A stretch of DNA of 64,000 nucleotides from contig NC_134311.1 of NCBI RefSeq assembly GCF_949628215.1, forward strand, positions 21,142,582 through 21,206,581. Direction: 5' to 3'. This DNA comes from Phalacrocorax aristotelis (taxonomy: Eukaryota > Chordata > Aves > Suliformes > Phalacrocoracidae). Below are positions 13,427-27,265 of this stretch, piece after piece (within the stretch, counting starts at the first letter, position 1; every line of letters starts with the position of its first letter). The position numbers and the translations under genes are program-made. The notes beneath the pieces were generated by a model. That model worked only from the letters and a program-made list of their open reading frames with translations. It ran no database searches and was not told where the DNA came from.

Positions 13427-14496
13427 AACAGTTCTTGTTGCTTTGCAGTGGTGCCCACGTTTTATAAACTTCATTCTAGTCTGGATTGTTTCTGATGTCT
13501 GCCCAATTGCTTTGTCAAAAGTCAGACTGAGGTTTTCAGTTGTTCTTTCACTCCCTTTCTCCTCCCCCAATTCATTTGTTCCAGAACTAATCAAGGTCTA
13601 GTCCTCTTTCTAGGATACTCTTTATCTTCTCGTTCTTAAATAAAATCACTGGCTTTCAGTTGTTTCATTATATTTAAATACAACACCCTCAAAGATTTTA
13701 CTTTTACATGAAATGCAAAAATACTCAAAATTTTTCAGTGGTTTCAGCTATCTTCCTCTTTAACTGCTGTACCATCAAGCGTGTCAGAATTAGCCATTTG
13801 GTAGAAATATGGCAAGGCTTTTTCTGTCTTTTGAGTCTTGCAGATACAGATTCCAGCACAGGTAAAATTTCTCCACCTTCCCTCCATACATATTTCTTTT
13901 TGTCATTGACTACTTCAGCCTTTCATTGAGGCAGTTTTCTCAACTCCTTTTTAATTCATCACCCTGTGGGATTCAGCAGCTGCCCAACTGCTTCTAGCAC
14001 TTTATCCTCTGTTGGCTGAGCTTCATGTCTGAAGCCAGGATGAAAAATTTTGCAAACTGACCCAGTATGGGTACAGCCAGCTCCCTTGTTGTGGTAGAAA
14101 TCCTGTAACTTTGAAATGTGTAGTGAAGGACAAGCTACCATCTTCAGGCTGTGCCACACCTATCTCAGTTCTGTGCCCTAAATGCTTCAGAAATTTCCCA
14201 GGCTTCTCCCCTGCTGAGTGCAGCAGAGAAGTTTCTCTCTTGGGATATCAGCGACCCACATAAGCCCATTCAGGTGGACAACATATGTCAGGGGAAGGAC
14301 CCTGGCAGCACTCTGGACTTGCTTTTGAGTGCTGTTGCCCCCATAGCTCCTTCTCTGTGTCTGATGCTGTCCCAGAATGATTTATACACGTTGTCACTCA
14401 GATCCCAGTGAAGACCCAGAGGAATCTTGGTTCTTCATGTAGAGCCCTCGGAGTAGCAAAGTAACTACAATAACACCAACTTTCTTCCTTGCAGCT

Positions 14497-14507
14497 GGGG
14501 GGGGGGG
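14497..14507 (+). repeat. 11-G homopolymer with nearby G runs
   Basis: Eleven consecutive G, followed within 30 bases by GGAGGGAGGGG. Together these could form a G-quadruplex, which is inference from composition only. Confidence 0.7.
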
Positions 14508-15044
14508 TGAGTGCAAGTTTAGGAGGGAGGGGTGAACTATTTATAGGAGTAGAAGCGTCATAACAGAACCAAGGTTTCAGACCAAACCCACAATATCTGT
14601 TGCATTGCTCACTGGCTCTCTGCGTTGGTATCTCTGTCTCCTCTTTCCATCTTCTCCAGCATTTCCAATTATTATATTAACCTCCTCTCAGCCACTAGCA
14701 CTGCTTTGCAAGCCATGTGTTGTCTGCAAATACTCTAATGAGCGACTATATTTCTAAGATTTCCCTCTAGTGAAGTAGTGAATGCTTGTACAGCATTACT
14801 GTGCTCAGTAGGTGCGGTCTTTTTAGCTGGCTGATTATGTCCCCCAATGCAAAGCAAACGTAAAACTAGAAGAGTTACTCTCCTCCTTTGTAAGAAAGAC
14901 TTAACTGAAATAATATTTGAAATCTTCTGGATTGCATCAAGCTAATGCTTTATCATTATATCAGTAAATTTTCTTGTATCTCTTCATATCTTCAAACACA
15001 TTTCTCTCCAGAGCCTGGCCCCTTGTTCTTCAGTTTTGGATACC

Positions 15045-15068
15045 TAATAAATAAATAAATAAATAAAT
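15045..15068 (+). repeat. (AAAT)n microsatellite
   Basis: About six units of AATA/ATAA, about 60 bases upstream of the CR1 tail fragment at 15128. Confidence 0.9.
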
Positions 15069-15127
15069 CACTTTTAAAAAACAGCTATGGGATTATGTAA
15101 AAATAAGAACAAATTATCTGCTTCATT

Positions 15128-15207
15128 TGGCAGTGACAGGTTAGCAGTTGGACTCGATGATCTTAAGGGTCTTTTCCAACCTTAACAATTCTATGATTCT
15201 ATGATTC
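15128..15207 (+). mobile_element. CR1 3' tail fragment, 80 bases
   Basis: TGGCAGTGACAGGTTAGCAG, then TTGGACTCGATGATCTTAAG, GGTCTTTTCCAACCTTAAC and the tandem tail ATTCTATGATTCTATGATTC form the extreme 3' end of a CR1. It closely matches the 3' end of the copy at 33434-36179. It is severely 5'-truncated, leaving essentially only the sequence recognised by the CR1 reverse transcriptase plus two to three tail units. Confidence 0.9.
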
Positions 15208-17829
15208 CCAGACTGGAAGGTGGTAGGTAGAAAAACTACTATATTTTATCTAGATTGCTGAATATGGGTAAAGAAGTGTTCTTCCTCAAGAAGCCTCCTT
15301 AAATGTAGTTCTGTCTCATCATTTCAAATGCTTGTGGAAATAAGAAGATAGCTAATATTTCCTCTCTAGAATGAGTCATTGCATTCATATCATATACTAA
15401 CAGAGAGCCAGGGAAGATTGCTTTAAAAGCCATAAGAAAAACTCTTCTATGCAAGCACACTGTTTCATGAAAAACACCTCCACTTTAAAAATATATTTTC
15501 TACCTTCTTGCACAAAATATTGGTAAACTTTTTAAGAGTTAAGACTCTCATTTTAAAACTACATTCTATGAATTGGAGCAGAACCTAAACTGCTTTTCTG
15601 TTGAAACCTTAGAATAACTTTTTGAATATGTGAACACAAGGATTATAAATCTTAAAAAAAAATAAATAAATTGTTTCTTAGATGAATAAGTGCTGTAATA
15701 GTCACAGTATCTGGTATAACATTTTACTGACCTCTATATGAAATACAGTTTGACTAACCCTTAATCAAAATTGATCGTTCTTTCTGTAAGCTAAGATGCA
15801 ATCCATATAGCCTGAAAAGCCTCCTACACATTCCTCCTACAAAATATTCAGTTTAGATTTTGCCTGTGACTTGCACTCTAATTTGAAGACCTTCAGGTAT
15901 GCACAGAAGAATCCTCCAGCTCTCAAGGCACTATTTTCAGCACAAACTACACAACTACCAGCCAAATCTGAGAAGGTTCTGGCATGGCATTTCTTATAAC
16001 TACATCTCTATGTATTTATACACATGCACACAAAGAGATTTTTTTGTGCTTAGTTTCTAGCAGAAAGCCATTCATTATTCTATGAATTTCAGACTGGGAC
16101 TTGCAGTTTTTTATTAAATGAATGACAAAAATGTGAATGATACTGAACAGAAACATTAATATAAAGACTAATCAGTTTCCTTTTTTGTATGACTTCCATT
16201 TCAAGGTCTTCCCTTCTTCAATTAGTCTCTATGAATTGATTGTTTAATGCATAACTAATCTTGAACTTGTTCTTCTCTTGCTGATGGGAAAATTAAAGTT
16301 AATTTTGTTGAAGTCATGGTGCTTATGTTGCACATTTATCAAATGGTGGTATTTTCAAAATCCATATGGCAGCTGTTTTTTTTCTCCTCAGCAGTACATG
16401 GAAGTCAATTTTATTTATAAACATGCAGACCTTTACCCTGTTCCCTGCAAATAAAAAAAAAAAAACAACCATATTCTCCATCAATACAGAATTTTTCCCG
16501 CATGGTGGTAGGAATTATGTTCCCATGTGCTGCATTACAGTGGGTTAAAACCTAATATTGCTTAAGTTGGAAGGTCTAAGCTGCTGGCAAAAAGGGATAG
16601 AACACCAGCAACAAAGGATTATTTTCTCTATAGAAGGCACACAAAAAGAATAGATGTAAAGGTCTGTGATATTTTCATCTGCTACAGCAGTTATGTTTTG
16701 ACCAAGTAAAACAATATCTGTGCCATACAATCACTTGAAATGAGTCTGGACCTCACCTCCAGGACTTTTGGGAGTACATTACCAAATTAATCTTTTGTTA
16801 ATCCTTTATTTCAAGCTTTACATTTTTCCAAGAGAATTTCGCTTTATAAAGCACTGGTGAGAACTATATTCTCATTCAGAATACAGTTGTAGCTTTTGCA
16901 TTTATCTTCCAGATTTTCAAGAAATCTTTTGTAACAGTGCTATCCAACACAAAACTCCTGTTTCAAATGAAAATTAGTGGATAAAGGTGAAAGTAATGAT
17001 ATAAACATTATCAAATCCTCACTATGAAATCAACCAAACAGAGGCTGTGAATTCTCATCTACAGCACAGAGGTAGAGTGCTGACCACTTGTAGAGCTATA
17101 ACATAGCTGCTAAGGCAGCAACTAAGAATTAGCATAAATTCAGACCTATTGCACTAATATTGCAAGAATTTTTTTTCCCCAGCTGTGCACTATCCAAATC
17201 CCTTCAAGCCTGCTAGAGCCACTTCAGTCATTTGTACTATATTTTTTGCACGAACAGATGCCATGTGTTTGTTTCACTGGATGAAGTGGAGACGGAATCT
17301 GCCTCTCTTTCCTGTGCCAGACCTGTTTTGTGCCCCAAGACACAGCAGAGAATCATGTGCCAGCAGGAGGATGGAAGAGATTCAATTCTGTTTACTCAAA
17401 TTTACTCACAAAATTATTCAAATGGTCTGAGCTTTGAGCTTTTGAATTCCCAATCCCTAATCTTGAGTACATTGTGGCAAACAGATAATTTTGTTAACTA
17501 TAATGAACTATGTTAAGTTAATTTCATCTCATTTAAATAATAGGGGTGTGACATTTTTACTTTTCTGCTTTTACATTACTAGCTAGTTTCTTCTTAGCAA
17601 TTACTGATGGGTTGTATTAAGTTTAGCTAAATCCCTTGATGTGCTCCAGCATCATAGGAGTTTTGTGACTTAGCACACAACAAAGATTTTATTGTCATTT
17701 GGAGACAGAAAAATAAATATATGTATATAAAGATAAATAATTTATGAAATTAAACATCCTAACAGTACGCACCGTTAATGATCATAGGGAATTAACATAT
17801 GAACTTAAAAAATAATTGAGGAACTCTCT

Positions 17830-18010
17830 GAAAAGGAGGTGACATGGAGTCCTGATGAAAGAACTACTGGGCTGGAGAAAGGCAGTTAGGGAGTTTTTCA
17901 AGTATTGGTTTTAGAGCTGATGGTATTTAAATATTTTCATCAATGACCTTGGCAAACAGAGTAGGAGTATGCTAATGCAATGTGCCAGTGCCATGTATTC
18001 CTATTTTATC
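17830..18010 (+). mobile_element. Possible old non-LTR reverse transcriptase fragment
   Basis: From 17924 the plus strand translates [20 protein letters not shown], close to the LFNIFINDL..LMKFADDTK block of CR1-like reverse transcriptases. The catalytic block is expected immediately after, but there the sequence reads CASAM. The flanks are too decayed to place in a subfamily. The match is short, so chance or another element family is possible; boundaries are approximate. Confidence 0.4.
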
Positions 18011-19947
18011 GGGTCATGACTACATTCAAGCTACAACATAAAAAAAGGTTATATGTTTTCTTTTCATTACATGATAAGCTGCTGCTGCCAAAGAAGTTTG
18101 GCTTCGGTCCACTCTATGCCACTGTTCTTCCTGAGCCTTGTCACATGTGGAAAGGGAGCAGGACACAAACCTGATGACTGTATTGGGTAGGCTGGTGAAT
18201 ATTGCAGGAAAGCTGCAGCCTCTTCCCTATCATTCCTTTTCCCAAGGGCCTCTTGGTGTCATCACATTAATGTGACCAGATATGTAAATCATGTGAATAA
18301 GTTCAGTTGCTTAGTTATCCGTGGTTACGTACCAGACAAAGCCCTAGTTAGGAAATGGGAGCATGCATGCATTTCAGGCTACATGGTAAGAAAGAGCATG
18401 GGTGTCTTATTGTACGACCTACAGACAGGTTAGGGGAAGACATTCATGCCAAGGCAAAGAATAGGAAAGAAATCCTCCATTACAGTCTTAACTGCCTCTG
18501 TTGCCAAAAGTTATATAAGTTAAGGTATCTAATCAGGCTTTTGGGGAAGCAAAATGTGAATTGCACAGACATCCTACTTAGGAATGTTCTTGGTGTATGA
18601 ATAATGGCCTTGGATGAATATAACTTATAGACTGCCTTTCTGTTGACATTTATTTAAGCACAAAGTAAATGTATAGGATACAGCTGAACTTTCTTTCAGA
18701 AGATATTTTCTTTTGAATCAGTCAGCTTTCTACATACATATTTAAGAGGATTTTCCATTTGTTATAAGAGTCTGACAAAGAAAAAGAACATGTGTGTCTG
18801 TCTTCAGTAATGTGTTCTAAGGCTACATACTTTTCATATGCTTTTCAAGATTCCAGATGCACAGAAAAATGTAACTTCTGTTTCTAAACTCACACGAGTT
18901 CAAACCTGCATGATCCCTGAGGACCCAAGAAAAACATATTTGCTAGTTTTTCAGGTTATTTGTTTTCAAGTTTACAAGAAGTTTAAAATTATGAATAGTC
19001 AAAAACAGGAGGGAAGAATAAAGTCACTGCTTTTTCTTTCCCAGAGCAGTTCTATAGATAGACAAATGTTGCATTTCAGGCTCTGAAGAATGACAATAAA
19101 TCTTGTTTCCCTGCATTTTGCAGGCATTTTTTTTTTTACTCTGAAGATTCTGAGATATCTGGAGTCATACCTCTGTTCTGGAAACTATTCTGTCTACTTA
19201 TGGCAAATAAAAGTGGGCATTGGGTGAGCTTGACTGGGCTGATACATTTCAAATACAGAAGTTGTTTACTCTACAAAACTTAAGATTTTCCAACAGAATT
19301 AGACTATAATATTATGCTATATCATGTGTGTAAAAAAGTCTATAAGCTTTTATTTCTAAGAAACAGCAAAGTTTTGCTAGTGATTCACTTACTGAATCAA
19401 AATATTTTTAGTAGTGATGTGAAGAGGCTACACATACTTTTCATTTTTAACTAAAAGGGAGGTAATGCTTATTTATAAATTTTAGTCTATTTATCTGAAT
19501 TGCACCTATTTTCCTACAACCACCATTTCATTAGAATCTTGCCTGAGAATTATTCTGCATAATCTTACGTAAATGGATACCATTGATAAGAATACCCATA
19601 AAGTGGCCTAAGGAGAGGATATAAATGATTTATATCTTGTGCAAGCAATTTTGCATAATAATTACTGGATTGGTCAGATTTGGCATGTATGCAGCATAAC
19701 AAACAATGGCCAATATATTATTTCTAAGAAGAGAAGAACTTTACTACATGACTGCTATAAAACAATCCTTACTTCACTTTACTATCCTGGCTTCCAACTA
19801 CTAATGGTTTAGGAATTTTCAGAACTGCAGGTTATACCTGGGATCTTGTTTTTAACAGCCACTGGAAGACTTATCTTTCCTGAATTTCTTCTTGAATCTG
19901 TTTATCCATTGGGTTTTCACAAGTTATACTACTTCCTTTGGTTGCTT

Positions 19948-19970
19948 TTTTGTTTGTTTGTTTGTTTGTT
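19948..19970 (+). repeat. (TTTG)n microsatellite
   Basis: Five TTTG units after a short T run. Confidence 0.85.
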
Positions 19971-20476
19971 CAAATTTTTTACTCAATAATTTAATTCTGT
20001 CTTACCTAGCCCTTATGAGGTAGAAAGACAGCAAGTCATTTCCTACCTACTGTATCCGCACACATCTATAGTTTCATAAGTTTATAAATCTCTTTCAGTT
20101 TTGCCATTTCATCATTTTTTATTCTGTGTTGAGGAGGAGTCCCAGCTTTTCACTCTTTCCTCCTATGGGAGCCACTCTGATCATTCCTGCTAGACATCCA
20201 TTACTTTTTCTAGTTTTATGATATGCTTTTAAAGATTAAATAACTAGAACTGCAGGCAATATTCAAGACAGAGGTATACTGTTGATTTGTGCAATTTCAC
20301 AACAGTATTTTCTGGTTTTTTTTTCTTCAGCTGTCACTCCATATTAAAGCATGATGTTCTGTTTTCCTTCTTGCCTGCTACTGAGCACTGGAACTGTCAG
20401 TTTCAGAGAACTGTACACAGTACCTCCTGGATCTCTTTCCTCAGTAATAGCTAATTTAGAGCCTGGGTTTTTTTGT

Positions 20477-20493
20477 GTATATATATATATATA
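20477..20493 (+). repeat. (TA)n microsatellite
   Basis: Seven to eight TA units following TTTTTTTGTG. Confidence 0.85.
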
Positions 20494-22316
20494 GCTTCCC
20501 ATATGCACTTACCCATTCTGAAATTAATCTCCCAGTCCAGTTGTCCTGTCTCTGGTATACATATTGCAATGCCTAATCCTGAATAGTAGGTGTGGTACCA
20601 AAAGAATCTGAAAACATAAAAATTATAGAAAAAAATTCAATAGCTATATATGTCCAGAATGAAAGACTTGTTTCTGATTTAAGGTATTTACATGCCAATA
20701 GAAAAGATATGTTTAAGGGAAGATGCTGAATTATTGGGTCTACTAACATTGTTGTAAGGTTAATTATAAGTCTGGACAAAGGGTTACAGCAAATGCCAGA
20801 AATATTTCACAGAAACCACAAAGACATCCAGAGACTATGCAAATATTAACAGGAGTTTAATCTTCACGCAAGCCTGAAGCCACTGAAAGCAGAGAACATC
20901 CAAGTCAGAAAGATTTTATATCAAACTAATATCGCCAAATCAGAAAAATGAGGGAAGGATGTTTTCATCCATCCTTCACAACATATGTTTCTTCTGATAA
21001 TTTTGTTCAGTCCAAGAAACACGGTAAATGGAATGAAAAGTGCTGTGAGAAGACAGTTTTCTATCTCTAATAGATAGCACATGCTCATTATATCATATTC
21101 GTCTCACTATGGATAGGTGAAGAGATTTTGAACACCTGGAATAAAATTTATAATTGATAAAACCCCCTTTCTTTATGGATAGAAATTTAAGGCAATTCAG
21201 AGAACTCTTTATATCACAAAAGGTAGTTCAAATGAAAATTAAAATCTTTCAAACAGATTAGATTCAGAAGACATAAATAAAATTTTTAATTTGCTTACAC
21301 AGAAGTAAGCGTATCATCATAGCAACCAATGACTTTGTATTCTCTCTGTTGGTCATGTGATACAAATATCTACATGAATTATGTAGCAAGCCTTTGAGAA
21401 AACTAATGAATGTTTCATATGATACATAATGTCTTGCCCTCTCTTTCCTTTAAAATCTTTTCCTAGGACTCATTACTACCTAGATGCCTACAAAAATATT
21501 AGCAGATATATTTTGCTAGGTTATAGATCCACCATAGACAAGTACTATTGCTTATTTATGAGTTCAAAAAGATGAACTCAGAAATAACTAGTCATGAATC
21601 TAACAGAAATAGAATGGCCCTTTAATAATTTATCAATATGATTAATCTGGTAGTGAGGTATTTTCTTTTTGAACATACAGGTTTGTTCTAGTGGTAAACA
21701 GGACAGAGAAACTAAGGTTGTAAAAGCAGGAAAAAAGGAAAAAGAAATCAAAACACCTTTACATCTCATTAACAATAATGGTTAAGAGAAAATCCTATGA
21801 AAGGACAAGGCTGATGATATAATAGATCAGAAAGACTACTGCAATTTTATTTATTTTTTTTTTTTTAAGGAAAGAGAGGTTAGCTGCTGTGGTAGCTTTT
21901 ATGACAGGCTAGAAAAATGCACAGACACCTATTGGAACATCTGAAGATGATAAGCCTTCCAGGGAATAGGAGGATAGATATATATACAACAGTCTCTCCT
22001 TTAAAGTCTCTATGCTTTGTTCTTACTGTTAAAATAAACCATGCATTTTATTTGTAGACATTTATATACTTTCATGCTATGGGTACAAATATACTGACAT
22101 TGTTAAGCAGAGCCTTTTACACTCTTATTTATCCTGGAGCAGTCAAGCCTCCTGCTCTCATTTTCAATTTATACAGAAATATAAATTATTAGATCTCTCC
22201 CAGCCAGTTCCTCACACTCCAAGAATCTGGATTCAGGACTGTGAGGGAGAAAGACAGAAAGGTAGGCTATGGATGTACGTGTTGGAAACATCTCTAAAGA
22301 AAGAACAGTTATTCTT

Positions 22317-23515
22317 AGAATCATAGAATTATAGTATCATTAAGGTTGCAAAAGACCTCTAGGATGATCAAGCCCAACTGTCAGCCCAACACCACCATGC
22401 ATCATAAATCATGCCCTGAAGTGCCACGTCTACACATTTTTTTAACACCTCCAGGGATGGTGACTCCACCACCTCTCTGGGCAGCCTCTTCCAATGCCTG
22501 ACCACTCTTTCAGTAAAGAAATTTCTCCTAATATCCAGTCTAAACCTCCCCTGATGCAGCTTGAAGCCATTTCCCCTTGTCCTATCACTTCTTACTAGGG
22601 AGAAGAGACCAACAGCCACGTCACTACAACCTCCTTTCAGGTAGTTGTAGAGAGCAAGAAGGTCTCCCCTCAGACTCTTCTTCTCCATAAGAAGACTCTT
22701 CTTCTCCTCATAAGACTTGTTCTCTAGACCCTTCACCAAGTTTCATTGCCCTTCTTTGGACACACTCCAGCACCTCGATGTCCTTCTTGTAGTGAGGGGC
22801 CCAAAGCTGAACACAGTACTCGAGGTGCGGCCTCACCAGTGCCGAGTACAGGGGCATGGTCACCTCCCTGCTCCTGCTGGCCACACTATTCCTGATACAA
22901 GCCAGGATGCCATTGGCCACCTTGGCCGATTGGGCACACTGCTGGCTCATGTTCAGGCAGCTGTCAGCCAACACCCCCAGGTCCTTTTTCTCCAGGCAGC
23001 TCTCCAGCCACTCTTCCTCAAGCCTGTAGCGTTGCATGGGGTTGTTGTGACCCAAGTGCAGGACCCGGCACTTGACCTTGTTAAACCTCATAAAATTGAC
23101 CCCAACCCATCAATACAGCTTGTACAACTCCCTCTGCAGAGCCTTCCTGCCCTCGAGCAGATCAACACGCCTGCCCTATTTGGTGTCACCTGCAAACTTA
23201 CTGAGGGCTCTCTCAGTCCCCTTATCCAGATCATTGACACAGATATTAAACAAGACTGGCCCCAAAACCGAGCCCTTGGGAGCACCACCTGTGACTGGCC
23301 GCCAACTGGATGTAGCTCCATTCACCACCACTCTCTGGGCTCGGCCATCCAGGCAGTTTTTTACCCAGCAAAGAGTACACCTGACTAAGCCATGAGCCAC
23401 CAGCTTCTCTAGGAGGATGCCATGGGAAACAGTGTCAAAGGCTTTGCTAAAGTCCAGGTAGACAACATCCACAGCCTCTCCCTCATCCACAAGGTGGGTC
23501 ACCAGGTCGTAAATT
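22317..23515 (-). mobile_element. CR1 retrotransposon, 1.2 kb, minus strand, 5'-truncated
   Basis: The plus strand starts AGAATCATAGAATTATAGTA, the reverse complement of a CR1 tail, and then runs through the whole 3' region into reverse transcriptase, ending near the codons for [10 protein letters not shown]. Coding blocks on the minus strand: [96 protein letters not shown]. The sequence is very close by eye to 35230-36170 in the plus-strand copy, so both belong to one subfamily. Confidence 0.93.
22368..23502 (-). pseudogene. CR1 ORF2 reverse transcriptase relic (FAGD)
   Basis: Three overlapping open stretches (22368-22739, 22708-23091, 23176-23502) carry the second half of CR1 reverse transcriptase and its C-terminal region. 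The active-site motif reads FAGD (codons at 23185-23196), as in the copy at 33434. The one-base insertion AAACTTGGTGAAG is also shared (about 22732-22745 on the plus strand). A TGA interrupts the region after CRGSCTSC. A short unusual stretch encoding [15 protein letters not shown] replaces the expected [19 protein letters not shown]. Confidence 0.85.
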
Positions 23516-26500
23516 ATGCCTGCTCCATAAGATAAAGCAGATCAGCCATCTAGGGAGCTAATATCATGCCAACACATATCATCCCACTTTTGGGTGCTAG
23601 TTGTACCCCAGCAAGTCAGGAACCTATGTGTTTAGTAGCAACATTAGAGAATGCCACTTGAAGGGGTCATCCACCTTTTACTGAATTAGAGAATTAAATT
23701 TTTCACCACAGCTCAAGCAGACTATCAAGTCAGACAGCAAGGGTAAGTGATGAGCCAAGGCATTTCTGGATGAAATCCCTTCAGCACCAGAGATTAGCCA
23801 TATTCCGTCACTTTTACCTACGGGGAAACCCAGAATGAACAGTCTAATGGAAGGTAACTCTTAGGTAACTGAGAATTATCCATTATGTATCTTAATATCC
23901 AATTATCAGTTTCTGTCATCATCCCAGATACAGCCATTCAGGAACCTACAACACAAACATTTTCACTCCATTAGTTGGCTAATCTACAGCATTTTGGAAC
24001 TGGATACCTTCCTAAATTGGACAGTTTGTAAACAAGTGCAAATCACAGCATTCTCTGAAACACCAGCTAAAATTGCAGTAACTGCCAATGATAGCCAAGG
24101 GATGCTTGGTCTGCTGAAGAGCAGGATCTCATGGTAACTGACATGCAAGTATGATACATGAACATGTTTTCATTTTAGCTTACATTCATTTTCTAATATA
24201 TACACTACTTACTCTGCTCTTCCATCACAATCCTGCTGGCCGACACAAATTGTCATACAACAGAGTTTTTAATAATACCTCAATATTGAATAAAAACCTT
24301 CCTGAGAGTCATATGCAGGCTGCTATTTCCAACCCAGCTCACACAGTTTTTCATATTTCATAATTTTCAACAGCCACAAGACAAAGAGAAGAGAGGGCAT
24401 CCAGGTATTTGTATACATTTTTAAATTTTATACATTTTGAATCTTTGATCCAGGAAAATATTAATGAAACAAGTATCACCTTTGGATATTCATCTAGATG
24501 TAGGAAAATTGGCAAATTTTGATCTCTGACTTAGCCATTGGAGCCAAAAATTCCTCCCACTGTTGTGCTAATGTGCATATTTTCTCATAATATTACCCCC
24601 CTTACCCTGCAACTCTACGTATTCCCACTAAGGAACAGATGTGGTTTGTTGTCTACAACAAGCAGTATTCTGACTTGCACTCAAAAAATTAAAGGTCCAC
24701 TGCCTAAGAGCTTAATATTAATAGATATTATTTAGTAAGGCAATAAGTAAAAATACCCAGGTTCCCAATAGGTGTAAATATACTTCTAGTTGTAGAGAGA
24801 GGTAAGCTATTCTGCTTTTAAAAAGTAAGATATTAGTTAAAGAGGAGAGTAAATTGAGCATCAGTGCTTTCCAAGTTCTGTATACTTTCTTGAAATTCAC
24901 AGTTTAATGTCCTTTTTCCTAATAGCAGTGGCTGACTAGAAACAAAATTTCTGAGAGTTACCTCTAAGTATGGTGGGCCAGTTATATTGTTTATCCTACT
25001 ATAAATTAACATCCACATATGAGTGTTTATTAGATAACAATTGATGATTGTATCTAAAATGGCTTCTTTGTAAACTCTAAGAAATATTCCTGATCTAATG
25101 TACAACAGAATGATTTGCCAGAAAGGTACTATTTATTTTGCTAGGAAGTATTCCTTGGAAAGCCCTACATCACTTTTATTTTGTGATTTCCTCTAGTATT
25201 CATAAAGGAGATTAGCAGAATTCAAATCACTGAAAAGCACACATAAGAAAAGCAGAATGAGTAATCAGGATTAAGTTTATGAGACAACTAAACTGAATTG
25301 TGGGGTTTATGGTTTTCTTACCCCTACAGCCCTAAACTTAGAAGTGGTACATCCGCATCTGAATCCCTAGGAATTCAGCAGGCATCTGGAGAGGAAATTC
25401 AAGACCACATATGTATTTCAAGACCAGTTCAGACAGCCTTGTCAATCTGCAGCTAGTGAATCCTAGAATCACAGAGGATTGGTTGAAATAGCTGAACATT
25501 TACAATTTTTACTCATTACTGTCTGATGTGAATAGCAAACTGTCAGAGCCCTCTGGAAAGTGACGTAAGGCTTCTCACAGAAAACACATAATAGACGTCC
25601 TTTAGGATAAGAAAAAGCAGACATGTTCTCCCCAGGCCACTTGCATAATGATCTAACCCACAGTGCAATCTCCAGCACAACTGCCAAAGTCAGAACACAA
25701 GCAGTTTTGAATTGCATGCAGCAAAGCTAGCAAAGGAAGGCTACATCATCCTGAAAGAATGGGATCTGTGAGAGAGGGCAAAGGTGGTCTGCACTCAGAA
25801 GAAGCCAAGAGCACCTTCATGCTAAAGGGCAATACTGTCACTATTTCCTTTCTTTGAGGGGCAGCATATTCCCATTCCACAGTTTGTAAAAGCTTACATC
25901 AGACTTAAATTTTGAAAGAAAAATACAACTAGCCATCCCAACGTACCATTTCTCCAACACAGCAAATGACAGAGATTTTTACAGCACACTGAATGGATGT
26001 GCAAAATTCTTCCAACTTCCTTTGAGCTAGAACTGACCTTGTAATGGAAGCAGCTATGGTCACAACACATATGGCTTTTCTGACTTCATTATTGCAAACT
26101 GGCTTTTAGCTATATCTCTACAGCTAGGAAGTCAGATACAGGAATATTAAAGTGATTCGGAAGCTAGATTCTTTTATTTTTATTGTATGTGAACAGAAGG
26201 TTAATAGTGTTACCTTTATATCCTGTATCTTCTCTGTGAATCCAGTGACTAACATCCCATTGTGATAGCTGCAAACATTGACTCTTACTTTTAGACTCTC
26301 AAACACTTTCTAGTATGTTTTATTCCTAAATTAGGTGAAAATTGTTTACTTACGTGGTTTATTTCATGCAACTTTCTCAGGAAAGTTTTGCCAAGTGATA
26401 ACAAAAAGTTGGAAAACTAGGCATACAACTGCTAGTAGAATAACTGGTGAAGAGCAAGATGTGCATATGGTCTGTTTCTGCAAGACTTACTTTCATTTGC

Positions 26501-27265
26501 TACTGAAAGGACTGTAACAGTGTTATGTGTACCGAACAGTACTATACAAAAGACAGAGATTTTTGCCCGTGATACGTTACACTACCTGCTAAGAAGTAGA
26601 GGACACTGAAGTAAAAAGTCTTAAGCCAGTGAGGAAGAAATAGTGACACTTTCTGTCCTAAACTCACAATTCCATTTACAGCCTTGGAGTAACTAGCAGG
26701 GGAATCACTGGAGACGTGCTTTTCAGACGAAGTGACGATCCACTGCACTAGCTGATAGCTTGTGCGGTTGAACACAAATGTTTAAATAGTGAACAACAGA
26801 GAAAGCGAGCTGGAATAGCAAAGCTCTCTGTTGTCTGAAGTGACAACACTGGGACAATGCCTTTAACAGAGCTTCAGGAATGTAAGTGACACTTCATTTT
26901 GGCCTGCTGTCTTCAGACACCAAACCTCAACACATCCTGAATTACAGTGAAAGCTATATCAAAATTCTCATATCCTTCACTGAACTGTATTACTCTTCTT
27001 AGAACAGCAGAAGTTTATAGTCAGACAGGTTTGGCCATGCATAGGCCCACATTTTAAGAAATTCTGCATTCACAACTTATCTTCAATTATACTTGAAGGC
27101 ATACTTACAATCCAACATGTTTTCTTATCTTGTTTGTTGTTAGTCTTCTATTAACCTTATCTTTTCTATCTTCATGTAAGGAATTTGGAGCAGGAAGAGG
27201 AAGCTGAGCATCAGGCTTGGAGAAAGAAAGCGAGCTCTTCCAAACACAAAAGACAGACCAAAGCC

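Larger units (their letters stand above)
8578..15127. other. Gene-free stretch with simple repeats
   Basis: AT-rich, with no supported exon. It includes poly-A runs (9327-9344 and 9461-9475), a (TTTA)n run, an 11-G run at 14497-14507 and an (AAAT)n run. The portion 13,960-14,440 is richer in GC and has short frames on both strands that I do not recognise. Confidence 0.55.
15208..22316. other. Gene-free AT-rich stretch
   Basis: Apart from the possible reverse transcriptase relic near 17,924 and short microsatellites, I see nothing I can name. Frames are short and not protein-like. Confidence 0.55.

Noticed and set aside
13960..14411. GC-richer patch with frames on both strands, considered as a retrocopied gene
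   Set aside because: Neither strand gives a recognisable protein and there is no poly-A tail or target duplication.
22717..23388. 223-codon plus-strand frame
   Set aside because: Antisense shadow of CR1 reverse transcriptase; such long antisense frames are common in CR1.
25440..25490. CCTAGAATCACAGAGGATTGG as a tiny CR1 tail
   Set aside because: Only the first dozen bases resemble a tail and no CR1 sequence follows.
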